Below the pieces are notes generated by a model. The model saw only the letters and a list, made by a program, of their open reading frames with translations, was not told the DNA's origin and searched no databases. Below are positions 8,836 through 17,762 of a stretch of DNA of 64,000 nt, piece after piece; within the stretch, counting starts at the first letter, position 1, and each line of letters starts with the position of its first letter. Origin of the DNA: Torulaspora globosa (Eukaryota > Ascomycota > Saccharomycetes > Saccharomycetales > Saccharomycetaceae). Both the position numbers and the translations under genes were made by a program. The stretch lies in contig NC_050728.1 in the NCBI RefSeq assembly GCF_014133895.1, positions 496,001 to 560,000 of the forward strand, given 5' to 3'.

Positions 8836-10935
8836 TTACGCCTTTTTCAATTGCTGTAATATAGACAATACCTGACTTTGGTGAGGTTCACAGGCTTTGG
8901 ATCTAGTTCGGTTAATCTTGTTTGCCAATGGTTTGAGGACATCCGCCCGATAATCCAAGATTTCGCTGTCGGCGGCGGCATACTTGAGACCCTTCAACTT
9001 ACCGTTTTGCAGAATCTGTAGTCCTTCGCCCAACGCAGGCCAGTACTGTGGATTTTTCACCAAATCCACTCTATTAGATGCAAGGTGCTTCAGCAAGAGA
9101 AACAATCCCACAAAGTGAATCTCTTTAGCGGAATTATCGATAAAGAATGACAGGTCCCGGAAGATTTTCAAGAGATCAATCGGAGCCAACTTTCCTGCCG
9201 CTATTTGCCGAGCCACCTCCTCGTAGCAATCAGCAGATTCGTATGACACTCGGTAGTAGCCTTGGGATAGATGGTTGCAAACGACTATAGGATAATCCAA
9301 TGTTACCGTTCGATCTGTCATCAAAACATGTTTCTTATCTAGCTGGCCATCCGGTAACTGAATGAAAAGCGGGATATGATAGGGTACATCCTCCAGATCA
9401 GGATCTTCTGAAGTCAGTAGTCTATGTTGTACCAGGTAGGTCATTACTTCCTCGTCCTTTCTGGTCATTTGCACACTTACGACAGGAAGACCGGGAGTCT
9501 GCGTCAAAGACGTGAAGAATCGAGCTACATTCTCTGACTTTAAGATGGCGCCCATACTAACAAAAATGTCTATAGGCTTAACACACTTCTCGTGAAATCT
9601 CCGGTCCTGGAACAATGTTCCCAAAGCAGATTTGAAAAGCTTATCTCCAATACAAAGCTCAAGGGATCTTAAAATGGTGATTCCCTTCATGTAAGAGTGA
9701 GGGTCGAATAAATCATGCGTCTGGGAAGGTTTATTAACGGAAGCTTCTTTGGAGATCTTTGCAATACTTGGAGTTCCAACTTCAGCATCTACACGCATTG
9801 CTTTTTCAACCTGGTTAGACAAATAGTCATCCGAAATCCAGTAGCCCATAAGATCGCCGTTAGCTTCAAGCAGGCTGCATGCACACCAAGTGGCAAAAGC
9901 TTCGTTGAACCATAGGAACTCCCACGATTCAAAAGAAATATAGTTACCCATCCACTGGTGCACCAGTTCGTGAACGACAAGCTGCTCGACCTGCATTCTA
10001 GTGTTGCGATCAGCCAACAAGGATTCCGGCAACAGCAGATGATCCATTTGAACAGAAATCATACCAAAATTTTCCATTGCCATGTCGGTAAGGAACGGCA
10101 GCAGCACAAAGTCCAGTTTATCAAGCGGATAATCAGCACTGGTATAGTCCTCCAGAAGTGGCAGATACTTCTGGACAATATCTAAGCAGTATGAACCATC
10201 ATTGACGTTCATCGGCGAGTAAATACCGATAGGTAGTTTTCTGGATGAACGCGGTAGAATGGCTACCGAGGCGCTGTGTTCGAAATCTCCGATGGCAAAG
10301 CCAAAGACAGACGTGGTCATCAATGGCGTCATCTTGAAGCTCACGGTCTTGTGCGGCCCGTTCTCGTCTTCAACCGAAGAAGACTGTCCCATGTTCGAAA
10401 TAACTTTGAACCTACCCAGTGTCCTTACTCCAAGCCGGAAAGTCGTCTTCACGGAGGGTTCATCAACACACGGAAACACCGATCTGGCGAAGGAAGGTTG
10501 ACAATGCGTCGCAATAATGAAGTTGTCAGATGAGCCCGTACCTTGGTTCATAAAATTTGTCTTGAAGATTCCCCTTGTCTCATCCTGACGAGTACGAACG
10601 CTTCTAACTTTGCCGATATATTGAAGCTTGAAATGTAGTGGTTCAGATTCTGTGATGTTGATAGGTTCATCCGGTATAAACGTTGCCATTTCTCCCGCCT
10701 TATCATATTCAACCGAGACGCGTTTTCCCTCATCAAAAGCAGCATGCAGAATTACCAGGTCCTTGCAATGCAACCTAAAGCGTTCAACGAGTGCTATATC
10801 TTTATTCCCATTTTTCTTGAAAGTTATCGTCTCGTTACCCTTGAAATTGATCTTCACAGGATCTATATCCAGCTGTATCTCATAGTGAGTGGGGATAATC
10901 GGAGAGCCTAAGTGTAGCAATTCACCTCTTGCCAT
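8836..10935 (-). CDS. TMA108: TMA108, ribosome-associated M1-family metalloprotease-like protein, short C-terminus
   Basis: A 699-residue M1 aminopeptidase-family protein. The zinc site is present: HELVH at residues 322-326 with the third ligand E345 (HEXXH-x18-E). The substrate-binding GAMEN motif is changed to MAMEN at 285-289, as in Tma108-type divergent members. In S. cerevisiae Tma108 (YIL137C) binds translating ribosomes and recognises the N-termini of a selected set of nascent chains. The gene sits between NIS1 and APJ1, as expected when the YIL and YNL blocks are interleaved. Odd point: S. cerevisiae Tma108 has about 946 residues. Here the protein stops 73 bp before the end of NIS1, so the C-terminal helical domain is shortened by roughly 200-250 residues. 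Confidence 0.9.
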   Translation of the reverse strand: MARGELLHLGSPIIPTHYEIQLDIDPVKINFKGNETITFKKNGNKDIALVERFRLHCKDLVILHAAFDEGKRVSVEYDKAGEMATFIPDEPINITESEPLHFKLQYIGKVRSVRTRQDETRGIFKTNFMNQGTGSSDNFIIATHCQPSFARSVFPCVDEPSVKTTFRLGVRTLGRFKVISNMGQSSSVEDENGPHKTVSFKMTPLMTTSVFGFAIGDFEHSASVAILPRSSRKLPIGIYSPMNVNDGSYCLDIVQKYLPLLEDYTSADYPLDKLDFVLLPFLTDMAMENFGMISVQMDHLLLPESLLADRNTRMQVEQLVVHELVHQWMGNYISFESWEFLWFNEAFATWCACSLLEANGDLMGYWISDDYLSNQVEKAMRVDAEVGTPSIAKISKEASVNKPSQTHDLFDPHSYMKGITILRSLELCIGDKLFKSALGTLFQDRRFHEKCVKPIDIFVSMGAILKSENVARFFTSLTQTPGLPVVSVQMTRKDEEVMTYLVQHRLLTSEDPDLEDVPYHIPLFIQLPDGQLDKKHVLMTDRTVTLDYPIVVCNHLSQGYYRVSYESADCYEEVARQIAAGKLAPIDLLKIFRDLSFFIDNSAKEIHFVGLFLLLKHLASNRVDLVKNPQYWPALGEGLQILQNGKLKGLKYAAADSEILDYRADVLKPLANKINRTRSKACEPHQSQVLSILQQLKKA

Positions 10936-11304
10936 TTAGAACAGCTATCAATCGACGTTCAGCTTTTATCTGGGCATATGGCTATTATGAGCTCTTATCT
11001 TATGATACTCTTTATTTTAGCGAAACTTATAGAATAGTATGGAAAGAAAAGCTTAAACGCGACAGACTATAGCGGCGATGGCCTATATAAAACCGAATGG
11101 TTCAGCCTTACTGTATGCTGGAAGCCAACTTCTGTGTGCTATAACACGCATTTACAGGACATATAGTGCAGTTTAGACTGCTATAGTATTTTGATGTACG
11201 AGAGAGTTGTGAACGGCTCTTGTTCAGGACCAGCAGAATCGCGAAACTTCTTAGTCACATAAGACAAGCAGACAACAGGGTACAAATCTGAACTATTGTT
11301 AACG
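10936..11304. promoter_or_regulatory. Divergent promoter region, TMA108 / APJ1
   Basis: 369 bp shared by two divergent genes. A minimal heat-shock-element unit, GAAACTTC (nGAAnnTTCn core), lies at 11243-11250, 55 bp before the APJ1 start. This would suit a J-protein gene, but it has only two clean units and is weak evidence. No ORF or RNA gene was recognised. Confidence 0.4.
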
Positions 11305-12690
11305 ATGGTCAAGGATAGTAGATTGTATGATATTTTAGAAGTATCGCCGGATGCAAGTAACGGTGAAATCCGCAAGGCTTATCGACTTCTCGCTTTAAGG
11401 CATCATCCTGATAAGAACAACCATTCTGAAGAATCGAAATCAAAGTTTTTGGAGGTATGTGAAGCGTACGAGATTCTCAGCGATGCGAAGAAAAGAGCTC
11501 TGTATGACGAGCATGGCACAGCGGATGAGGCAGCTATCTACGAGATGAAGCAACAGCAGAACCCGATGTCTTCATCGTTTTTCGGCTCCGCTTCCCCTAT
11601 GGGCATGTCGGCTGGAGATCTTTTTGCACAGTTCTTCGACAGCTCTGCGCATTCTTTTGGCAACAAGAGGTCTGCGCCATCCATGGGACGCGGTCCCGAT
11701 ATCAGACACGATCTGAAATGTTCGCTGTCCGAACTGTACGACGGTAAGACAACGAAGCTAGGCCTCAACAGGAGACGTCTGTGTCAGAAGTGCCAAGGCC
11801 ACGGCGGTCTGCGGCACAGAACGTGTAAATCGTGTCGCGGACAGGGCCAGCGGTCCCAGACGCGGAAAATGGGTCCCATGGTGCAAACTTGGACCCAGAC
11901 GTGTGCTGACTGCGGCGGGACTGGCAGCTACATGAAGAACAGCGACATCTGCAACGAGTGCGGCGGCGACGGCTGCATCAAAGAGCGCAAAATCTTCGAC
12001 GTCGAGGTGAAACCGGGCATGTGCCACGGCCAGAAGATCATCCTCCCCGGCGAGGCTGACGAGGTGATCAAGACTAGTTTTGGCAATGAAACGGTGATAC
12101 CGGGAGACGTCATCATCACCATCAGCCAGGTGCGAGATCCCAAGTTCCAGAGAGTAAACAGAGGGGGATGCGATCTCGTGCTACGAAGCTTCAAGATCCC
12201 GCTCGTAACCAGTCTCTGTGGCGGCGACATATACATCGAGGGCCACCCGAGCGGCAAGCTGCTCAAAGTAGCCATCCTTCCCGGCGAACTCATCAAGCCG
12301 AATCATTTCAAGAGCATCGAAAACATGGGAATGCCCAAATACGATGAAAAGAGCAACCCTACAGGCCACGGTAATCTCTATATCCAGTTCCAGGTCGTCT
12401 TCCCGGAAACTCTGGCCCCGGAGACAGTCGAGAAGTTGAAAGAAACACTTCTAGCCGATCACAGCGTCACACAGCAGATCGCCACAGAGGAAAACGAGAT
12501 CTGCAGCCGAATGGACGACTGCGTAGAGACGGAGGAGCATGTGCTAAGCAGTTTCGTCCCGGACTTTGACGAGATAATGGAAAACGAGGCAAGAACAAAG
12601 AACAAGAACTCGGGCTACAAGAAGCGGAAACACTACGAAGATCCAGATACCCCTATTGGGGACGAATCTAGCAACTGCACCATCCATTGA
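11305..12690 (+). CDS. APJ1: APJ1, class A (type I) Hsp40 J-protein
   Basis: A 461-residue DnaJ-type co-chaperone. The J domain covers about residues 4-68 and includes the HPD motif (HHPDKN) that stimulates Hsp70 ATPase. A Gly/Met/Ser/Phe linker follows. The zinc-binding domain has four CxxCxGxG-type repeats: CQKCQGHG, CKSCRGQG, CADCGGTG and CNECGGDG. After it come the C-terminal substrate-binding domains and a basic tail (KKRKHYE). S. cerevisiae Apj1 (528 residues, YNL077W) works with Hsp70 in nuclear protein quality control and aggregate turnover. The reading frame is open three codons upstream, but the first ATG is at 11305. The neighbours TMA108 and OM45 come from the sister (YIL) block. 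Confidence 0.95.
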   Translation: MVKDSRLYDILEVSPDASNGEIRKAYRLLALRHHPDKNNHSEESKSKFLEVCEAYEILSDAKKRALYDEHGTADEAAIYEMKQQQNPMSSSFFGSASPMGMSAGDLFAQFFDSSAHSFGNKRSAPSMGRGPDIRHDLKCSLSELYDGKTTKLGLNRRRLCQKCQGHGGLRHRTCKSCRGQGQRSQTRKMGPMVQTWTQTCADCGGTGSYMKNSDICNECGGDGCIKERKIFDVEVKPGMCHGQKIILPGEADEVIKTSFGNETVIPGDVIITISQVRDPKFQRVNRGGCDLVLRSFKIPLVTSLCGGDIYIEGHPSGKLLKVAILPGELIKPNHFKSIENMGMPKYDEKSNPTGHGNLYIQFQVVFPETLAPETVEKLKETLLADHSVTQQIATEENEICSRMDDCVETEEHVLSSFVPDFDEIMENEARTKNKNSGYKKRKHYEDPDTPIGDESSNCTIH

Positions 12691-12782
12691 ACAAGAAGCT
12701 GGCCGTCAAGAGGTCTAAAAGCAGTGGTTTTCACCTAGTTTATATAGTCGATCCACGATTTGGTGATTTTTGCTCGGACAGC

Positions 12783-12886
12783 AAAAAAAAAAAAAACTAG
12801 GGCGGAGTTGGGAAATTAGGGGACCGCTCAGGATGATCGGATTTCTGGTCGGCATAGCGGCTGCTGGAGGATGATATATAAAGGGG
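12783..12886 (+). promoter_or_regulatory. OM45 promoter: poly(dA) tract, TATA box, two STRE-like sites
   Basis: Upstream of OM45 there is a run of 14 A (12783-12796), a stress-response-element core AGGGG at 12818-12822, a TATA box TATATAAA at 12875-12882 and another AGGGG at 12882-12886. This composition fits a TATA-dependent gene with stress or carbon-source control, as reported for S. cerevisiae OM45. The assignment of Msn2/4 control is inference from the motif only. Confidence 0.55.
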
Positions 12887-12958
12887 ACCTTGGAAGGCAG
12901 TTCTGGGAATCTTCTTTTAGGATGGGAGTTCTGTAAAGAAACTGAATTTGCTTAAAAG

Positions 12959-14488
12959 ATGTCATCAAGGTTGATAATTGGAGGTGCCGCTGCGGCAGCG
13001 GCAGCTTACGTGATTTATGAGTACCAGCAGCAGAACGAGAGACAGAAACAGGCGTTACATCCGGCGGGGTCGGTCCGCCCAACTACTACACTGCAGGAGC
13101 AGCCGCAGGTGGTGAGAGATCTGCAGCAAACCAGGGACGATAGTGCCAAGTGGCTGAAGGACCGGAAGGAATTAGGCCAGGTGAAGGCTACGGAGATGAC
13201 CAATGATCTGCAGAGGAACCTGGCGGACGAGCTGAGCCGTCAGAGACGTAATGCCAATGAGATTGTGGAAGACACCTCTCAAGAGTTGTCAAAAGGGTGG
13301 AATCGGATTAAGGAAGGGGTCTCGGAAGACTCGCAGAGCTTCAAAGAAGCTCTGCTGGGCGTCGCGCAGAAGCCGCAGTCCCGGGATTCGGCCGTCGGAG
13401 CCGCAAAGCAGAAAGGCCACGAGATCGCTGAGGGCGCCAAGGATAAGACGAAGTCGATATTCAACTACGGCTTCAATGAAGCGGAGAGGGCGAAGGCGAT
13501 CGCGATCGGCGAGTACGACAAAGCCAACAAGGAGTACAACACGCTGCTGGAGAGGTTCAACGAGTCGAAGAAGGGTCTCTTTGACGCGGGAGACTCTGTG
13601 TTGAAGGAGCAGCTGGACGACTACAAGAAGATCGTGCAGGAGAAGAAGCGCGAGCTGCAGCGCGCGTCCGACGAGTACGCCAGGTATGCAAAGGACAACT
13701 TCAACGAGATCTCAGACAAGCTCGACGAGCAGGACGAGAAAATCAGAAAGGAAGGCGGGTTCTTCAGATGGCTGAAGGGCGGCTCTGCTCCCGGAGACGA
13801 AAAATCGATCGACATCGATCGTGTCGCCAACAGCAAGTCTCTTGCCGGATTCGGCGAGAACGCCCAGTTCTTCAGCGAGGAAGAGATCGAGGACCAACTG
13901 AGAAACAAGCAGATCGGCCCAAGCGAGGCCCAACAAAGGTTGAACGAGCTGAAAAAGTTCAAGCAGGAGGGCTGGTTCAAACCCCACAAGTCGCCCGAGA
14001 CGGAAGAACAAGTGGACCAAAGGGTCGCCCAGGGACTAGCAGGCTGGGGTGAAAGCGCCGCCCGGTTCGCCCAGGACGAACTGGACGAGACCAAAAGGGC
14101 CCTCCACAACACCACCACCAGGTCACGTGAGGAGGCGTCCAAAGCTGTAGACGATGCGTGGAACAAGCTGCAAGAGGCCAAGAAGACCGTGCAGAGCACG
14201 GGCAGCAAGTGGTGGAACGCCAGTAAGGACAAGACCAACGAGGCTGCCGACGAGGCCCAAAAGGCCTACAACGAGGCCGTCAAGAACTACGAATCCGCAA
14301 AGAAAACCCTCGACCAGTGGTCCGACGAGACCTCTGCCAAGTTCTGGAGCAGCGCCGACGATGCCGTGAGGGTCTCCCAAAACGTCGCCTCCAAGGCGCA
14401 GAGCGCCGCAAACAAGGCCCGTGCCAAGACCCAGAAGAAGGTCGGCGACTCTGACGAAATTGAACAGCAGCAACTGCTGGAAGAGTGA
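12959..14488 (+). CDS. OM45: OM45, major mitochondrial outer-membrane protein, enlarged
   Basis: A 509-residue protein beginning MSSRLIIGGAAAAAAAYVIY, an N-terminal membrane anchor like that of S. cerevisiae Om45. The rest is long, charged and helical. Shared blocks include LKDRKELG-type helices, IFNYGFNEAERAKAIAIGEY, FNEISDKLDEQ and GWGESAARFAQDELDE. Om45 is an abundant mitochondrial outer-membrane protein that associates with porin and Om14 and is exposed to the intermembrane space; its function is unclear. This protein is about 115 residues longer than the S. cerevisiae one (393). Part of the extra length lies in an Ala/Lys/Asp-rich C-terminal region, and the module G(F/W)GE-(N/S)A occurs twice (about residues 297 and 361). 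Confidence 0.93.
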   Translation: MSSRLIIGGAAAAAAAYVIYEYQQQNERQKQALHPAGSVRPTTTLQEQPQVVRDLQQTRDDSAKWLKDRKELGQVKATEMTNDLQRNLADELSRQRRNANEIVEDTSQELSKGWNRIKEGVSEDSQSFKEALLGVAQKPQSRDSAVGAAKQKGHEIAEGAKDKTKSIFNYGFNEAERAKAIAIGEYDKANKEYNTLLERFNESKKGLFDAGDSVLKEQLDDYKKIVQEKKRELQRASDEYARYAKDNFNEISDKLDEQDEKIRKEGGFFRWLKGGSAPGDEKSIDIDRVANSKSLAGFGENAQFFSEEEIEDQLRNKQIGPSEAQQRLNELKKFKQEGWFKPHKSPETEEQVDQRVAQGLAGWGESAARFAQDELDETKRALHNTTTRSREEASKAVDDAWNKLQEAKKTVQSTGSKWWNASKDKTNEAADEAQKAYNEAVKNYESAKKTLDQWSDETSAKFWSSADDAVRVSQNVASKAQSAANKARAKTQKKVGDSDEIEQQQLLEE

Positions 14489-14551
14489 TGCTAAGCCCAG
14501 AAGGATCCACTGTCTAATTAACATATTCCCATCTATTCATATACTTTAAAC

Positions 14552-14704
14552 ATGAGTCAGCAACCCTCCGCTAGCCCCTTCTCCCGGCCCGTTTCCAGGT
14601 CATCGCCGTCGATCGATGATCACAACCGGCTTCCTGGAGCTACCGGCTGCAAGAGGTCACCGAGGACGGGCGTTTTCTGGTTCCCGCAGGCGTCTGTGAC
14701 CTAA
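14552..14704 (+). CDS. Possible small protein, 50 residues, unknown
   Basis: An ATG at 14552 opens a 50-codon ORF ending in TAA at 14702-14704, in the OM45-MKS1 intergenic region. The predicted peptide begins MSQQPSASPFSRPVSRSSPS and is rich in Ser, Pro and Arg. No family was recognised and I know of no S. cerevisiae gene in this position. It might be a real small gene, an upstream ORF in a long MKS1 leader, or chance. A Gcn4-type site TGAGTCA (14553-14559) overlaps its start, which argues that the segment may be promoter DNA instead. Confidence 0.25.
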   Translation: MSQQPSASPFSRPVSRSSPSIDDHNRLPGATGCKRSPRTGVFWFPQASVT

Positions 14705-14934
14705 AAATTTCAAGCTAGCAACTTCAAAGATAGCTTGGCAGCAGCATCATCAGCTTTTATATATTACAAGGAGCAAGATTTAAGAGCGTCGAAGGGGACT
14801 TTTCCGGAGTCTTTAAGTAGTTTAATTTGATTGAAATGCTTTAATTTGTTTTTCAGGTATTATAGTGAGATTTCGATGATCCATTGAGGACAAAATCTAA
14901 GAAAGAGAAAAGAAGTTTAGAATTAGCGTTTAGC

Positions 14935-16554
14935 ATGTCTAAGGGCCACAGGGAAGAAGATAATTTGATGAATAAGCGAGGTAGAGAGGAAGATTGCGAA
15001 AAGTTTTTAAAAGTTACTCCGAATTTGTTTACTCCGGGACGATTGCATCTCTTTGATTCATTGGACCTGTACACTTCGTTGATCAAATGCAGTAAATCGA
15101 TCGAGCAGGGGGAGAGACTGCATAATCTTAGCTGGAGAATAGTGAATAAGGCTTTGTTGAAGGATAATGATATTAATAAGTCGAAGAAACGAGACGGGTT
15201 GAAGAATCTATACTATGTGTTAAATCCGATCGCCAACAGGCGACCGTTGGGGCAGCCGCAGAGTCAGGCTGCGAGTGAGAGCTCGACACCGGGTCTGCGA
15301 TCTCCGTCCGGCGCGGCGAAACCGGCAGTGCCGAGGATGGAACCGCTGGCGAAAAGAGAGACCACTGGGGCGAGTTCTAAGCTTAGCCATAGCGGTAAGG
15401 ACTCGCTGTTTGCAAACGTCAAGCAGCATAAGTCTACCAGTGCGTTGAGTCACATTCAGCGTACTGCCAGTCACAGCAGCAGGAAGGAAGAACCACAAGT
15501 CATAGTAAGGGGGTTCGATCCCAGTACAGTCATTACATCGCGGAAAGCTAAGGAGGAAGCCACTGGGAAGAGGCCTGGCGAAAGAGCGAGGAACACGTTC
15601 TACATCGAGGCGACTCCGCCGCCGGAACCAGATCGAAATAGCACATCCACCCTGGCGTCGCGAAAAGCACTGCCTTCTAGGCAGGAATCACTATTTGGCA
15701 AGCCAAAGACGAGCGAGAATGCGGCGCCGTCGAGTAGACGCAACAGCTTGTTTTTCAGCAGCGAGGAGGAGGAGGAGGAAGACTCCGATTGGGACGAGGA
15801 CTCTCCCTTCTACGACGAAGAGGAAGAGGCGTATGACCACGACGACGACGAAGAGGATCAATACTATAGAAGGCAGTGGGACAAACTGCTGTTTGCCAAG
15901 AACACCTCTTCCAAGCCTTCCAGCAACGCGACTCCGAACTCAGCCTCCTCAAACGATCCTATCAAACGAAGCTTGTTGAGCGGACTGTTCCTGAATGAGC
16001 AGGTAAACGGCAACAACAGAAGCGCGGCGGCCTCGCCCGCCGCGCCGACGATAACCACAGCAAACGGCGCGGCTTCCACGCCCTACCGAGTTGTTTCAAC
16101 CGGCACGCATGCAGGCAACAGAGCTGTGTTTGGGACAAGCAATGTTAACGCTGTCGGTTCGGTGACGCCGCCCGACAAGCGGCTGCCCGAAGCGTTGTAC
16201 GAGGAGGCAAAGAGATCGAGCCGCGGAAGTTTCAGCAGCATTGTCTCGGAGCAGACTCGAGAAAGATACACGGGGGAGTCTAACGCCCCACCAGCAGCAC
16301 AGACGATTCTGCCAACCGCGCTGTCTACCCATATGTTCCTACCGAACAATGTCCACCAGCAGAGGCTAGCAATGGCGGCTGCAGCAGGCACACACTCTAG
16401 GCCTTCATCCGCGTACGGGCCGACGAGAAAGACTACAAGGCGCGAATCGATAGACATACCCTCAAAGAACAAAAACAATAGCTTTATCAAGACCCGGATG
16501 GAAATCTCAAAGGAAGAAGACCTAGTTAGAGCTTATTCACGACGAAATTTGTAG
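14935..16554 (+). CDS. MKS1: MKS1, negative regulator of retrograde signalling
   Basis: A 539-residue, mostly disordered protein. The conserved N-terminal block (FLKVTPNLFTPGRLHLFDSL, then CSKSIEQGERLHNLSWRIVN and KKRDGLKNLYYVLNP) is the fungal DUF1752 region found in S. cerevisiae Mks1. The acidic segment before QYYRRQWDKLLFAKN and the C-terminal TILPTALSTHMFLPNN and KTRMEIS blocks also match. Mks1 is a cytoplasmic phosphoprotein that blocks Rtg1/Rtg3 nuclear entry and is controlled by Rtg2 and 14-3-3 proteins, linking nitrogen and mitochondrial state to glutamate and lysine synthesis. The frame is open upstream of 14935 but contains no ATG there. An ATG 11 codons downstream is an alternative start. 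A Gcn4-type TGAGTCA lies about 380 bp upstream. Confidence 0.95.
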   Translation: MSKGHREEDNLMNKRGREEDCEKFLKVTPNLFTPGRLHLFDSLDLYTSLIKCSKSIEQGERLHNLSWRIVNKALLKDNDINKSKKRDGLKNLYYVLNPIANRRPLGQPQSQAASESSTPGLRSPSGAAKPAVPRMEPLAKRETTGASSKLSHSGKDSLFANVKQHKSTSALSHIQRTASHSSRKEEPQVIVRGFDPSTVITSRKAKEEATGKRPGERARNTFYIEATPPPEPDRNSTSTLASRKALPSRQESLFGKPKTSENAAPSSRRNSLFFSSEEEEEEDSDWDEDSPFYDEEEEAYDHDDDEEDQYYRRQWDKLLFAKNTSSKPSSNATPNSASSNDPIKRSLLSGLFLNEQVNGNNRSAAASPAAPTITTANGAASTPYRVVSTGTHAGNRAVFGTSNVNAVGSVTPPDKRLPEALYEEAKRSSRGSFSSIVSEQTRERYTGESNAPPAAQTILPTALSTHMFLPNNVHQQRLAMAAAAGTHSRPSSAYGPTRKTTRRESIDIPSKNKNNSFIKTRMEISKEEDLVRAYSRRNL

Positions 16555-16644
16555 TTTCTCACTGTCATAATGTAATTCTAATAACTAATATGAACTTATC
16601 GCTCGTACAAAGCGTCCCGCTCTCTTGTAAGGCTTTAGCTATGT

Positions 16645-16672
16645 AAAAAATTTCAGCTGCCGATGAGATGAG
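16645..16672 (+). promoter_or_regulatory. RRPE and PAC elements upstream of IMP4
   Basis: AAAAAATTTC (16645-16654) matches the RRPE consensus, and CGATGAGATGAG (16661-16672) carries two PAC cores (GATGAG). Both lie within 95 bp of the IMP4 start. This pair marks co-regulated ribosome-biogenesis genes in budding yeasts (Stb3, and Pbf1/Pbf2, respectively) and supports the IMP4 call. Confidence 0.8.
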
Positions 16673-16737
16673 CTGGTATATAATGAACGGTCAAAGCGTC
16701 ATATAAGAGTCTCTGAACCTGGATAATCGCGGATCGA

Positions 16738-17601
16738 ATGCTAAGGAGGCAAGCACGGGAAAGGAGAGAGTACTTGTACCGCAAGGCTCAAGAATTGCAA
16801 GAGTCCCAACTTCAACAGAAAAGAGATGTCATAAAGAATGCGTTAGCACAGGGAAAGCCTCTACCGAAGGAGTTGGCGGAGGATGAGCAGTTGCAAAAGG
16901 ATTTCAGATATGATCAGACCATGAAAGACGTCACAGCAGATTCAGTGGACGACGAATATGCGGCTACCAGTGGTTTAGCTGATCCCAGAATCATCGTAAC
17001 GACGTCTAGAGATCCCAGCACCAGACTATCTCAATTTGCCAAGGAAATAAAACTACTTTTCCCTACGGCTGTCAGACTGAACAGAGGTAACTATATCATG
17101 AGTAATCTTGTAAGTGCGTGCGTCAAGTCGGGGACTTCCGATCTGGTGGTATTGCATGAACACAGAGGTGTCCCCACGTCACTGACCATATCGCATTTCC
17201 CACACGGTCCCACGGCCTATTTCACATTGCACAACGTTGTGTTGAGGCACGATATACTGAATCGTGGTAACCAAAGTGAGGTGAACCCACATCTTATCTT
17301 TGAGAACTTCACCACCACGCTAGGTAAGAGGGTAGAATGCATATTGAAACACCTGTTCCCGCCTGGGCCTAAGAAGGACTCGCCGCGAGTGATTACGTTC
17401 GTGAACAAGGGAGATTTCATCAGTGTCAGACAACACGTGTATGTACGGACCCGCGAGGGAGTGGAACTCGCCGAGGTAGGTCCCAGGTTCGAGATGAGGC
17501 TGTTTGAATTGAGGTTGGGCACATTGGACAATAAGGACGCTGACGTTGAATGGCAATTGAGGAGGTTCGTGAGAACCGCAGCCCGGAAGGACTATTTGTA
17601 A
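16738..17601 (+). CDS. IMP4: IMP4, U3 snoRNP / SSU processome Brix-domain protein
   Basis: A 287-residue Brix-domain protein, close to the 290 residues of S. cerevisiae Imp4. An N-terminal helix (residues 1-60, basic and Gln/Lys-rich) precedes the Brix domain, with [20 protein letters not shown], then [33 protein letters not shown] and the C-terminal [20 protein letters not shown]. Imp4 with Imp3 and Mpp10 helps the U3 snoRNA pair with pre-18S rRNA in the nucleolus. RRPE and PAC elements precede the gene. It is followed at 160 bp by the convergent MLF3/VHS2 gene, the YNL075W-YNL074C arrangement. Confidence 0.97.
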   Translation: MLRRQARERREYLYRKAQELQESQLQQKRDVIKNALAQGKPLPKELAEDEQLQKDFRYDQTMKDVTADSVDDEYAATSGLADPRIIVTTSRDPSTRLSQFAKEIKLLFPTAVRLNRGNYIMSNLVSACVKSGTSDLVVLHEHRGVPTSLTISHFPHGPTAYFTLHNVVLRHDILNRGNQSEVNPHLIFENFTTTLGKRVECILKHLFPPGPKKDSPRVITFVNKGDFISVRQHVYVRTREGVELAEVGPRFEMRLFELRLGTLDNKDADVEWQLRRFVRTAARKDYL

Positions 17602-17762
17602 GGGAGGTTTTTCATCAACTTTGTATATTTACGTGATATGTCGACTACAACAGAAAATATAACCACCAGATAGAGATCTTGAAGGATAAAAGACAAAGAA
17701 AGAGCTCCGACGGCATGAAATGAAATTGAACTATGACTATTAGAAAAAATAACAAAAACCTT

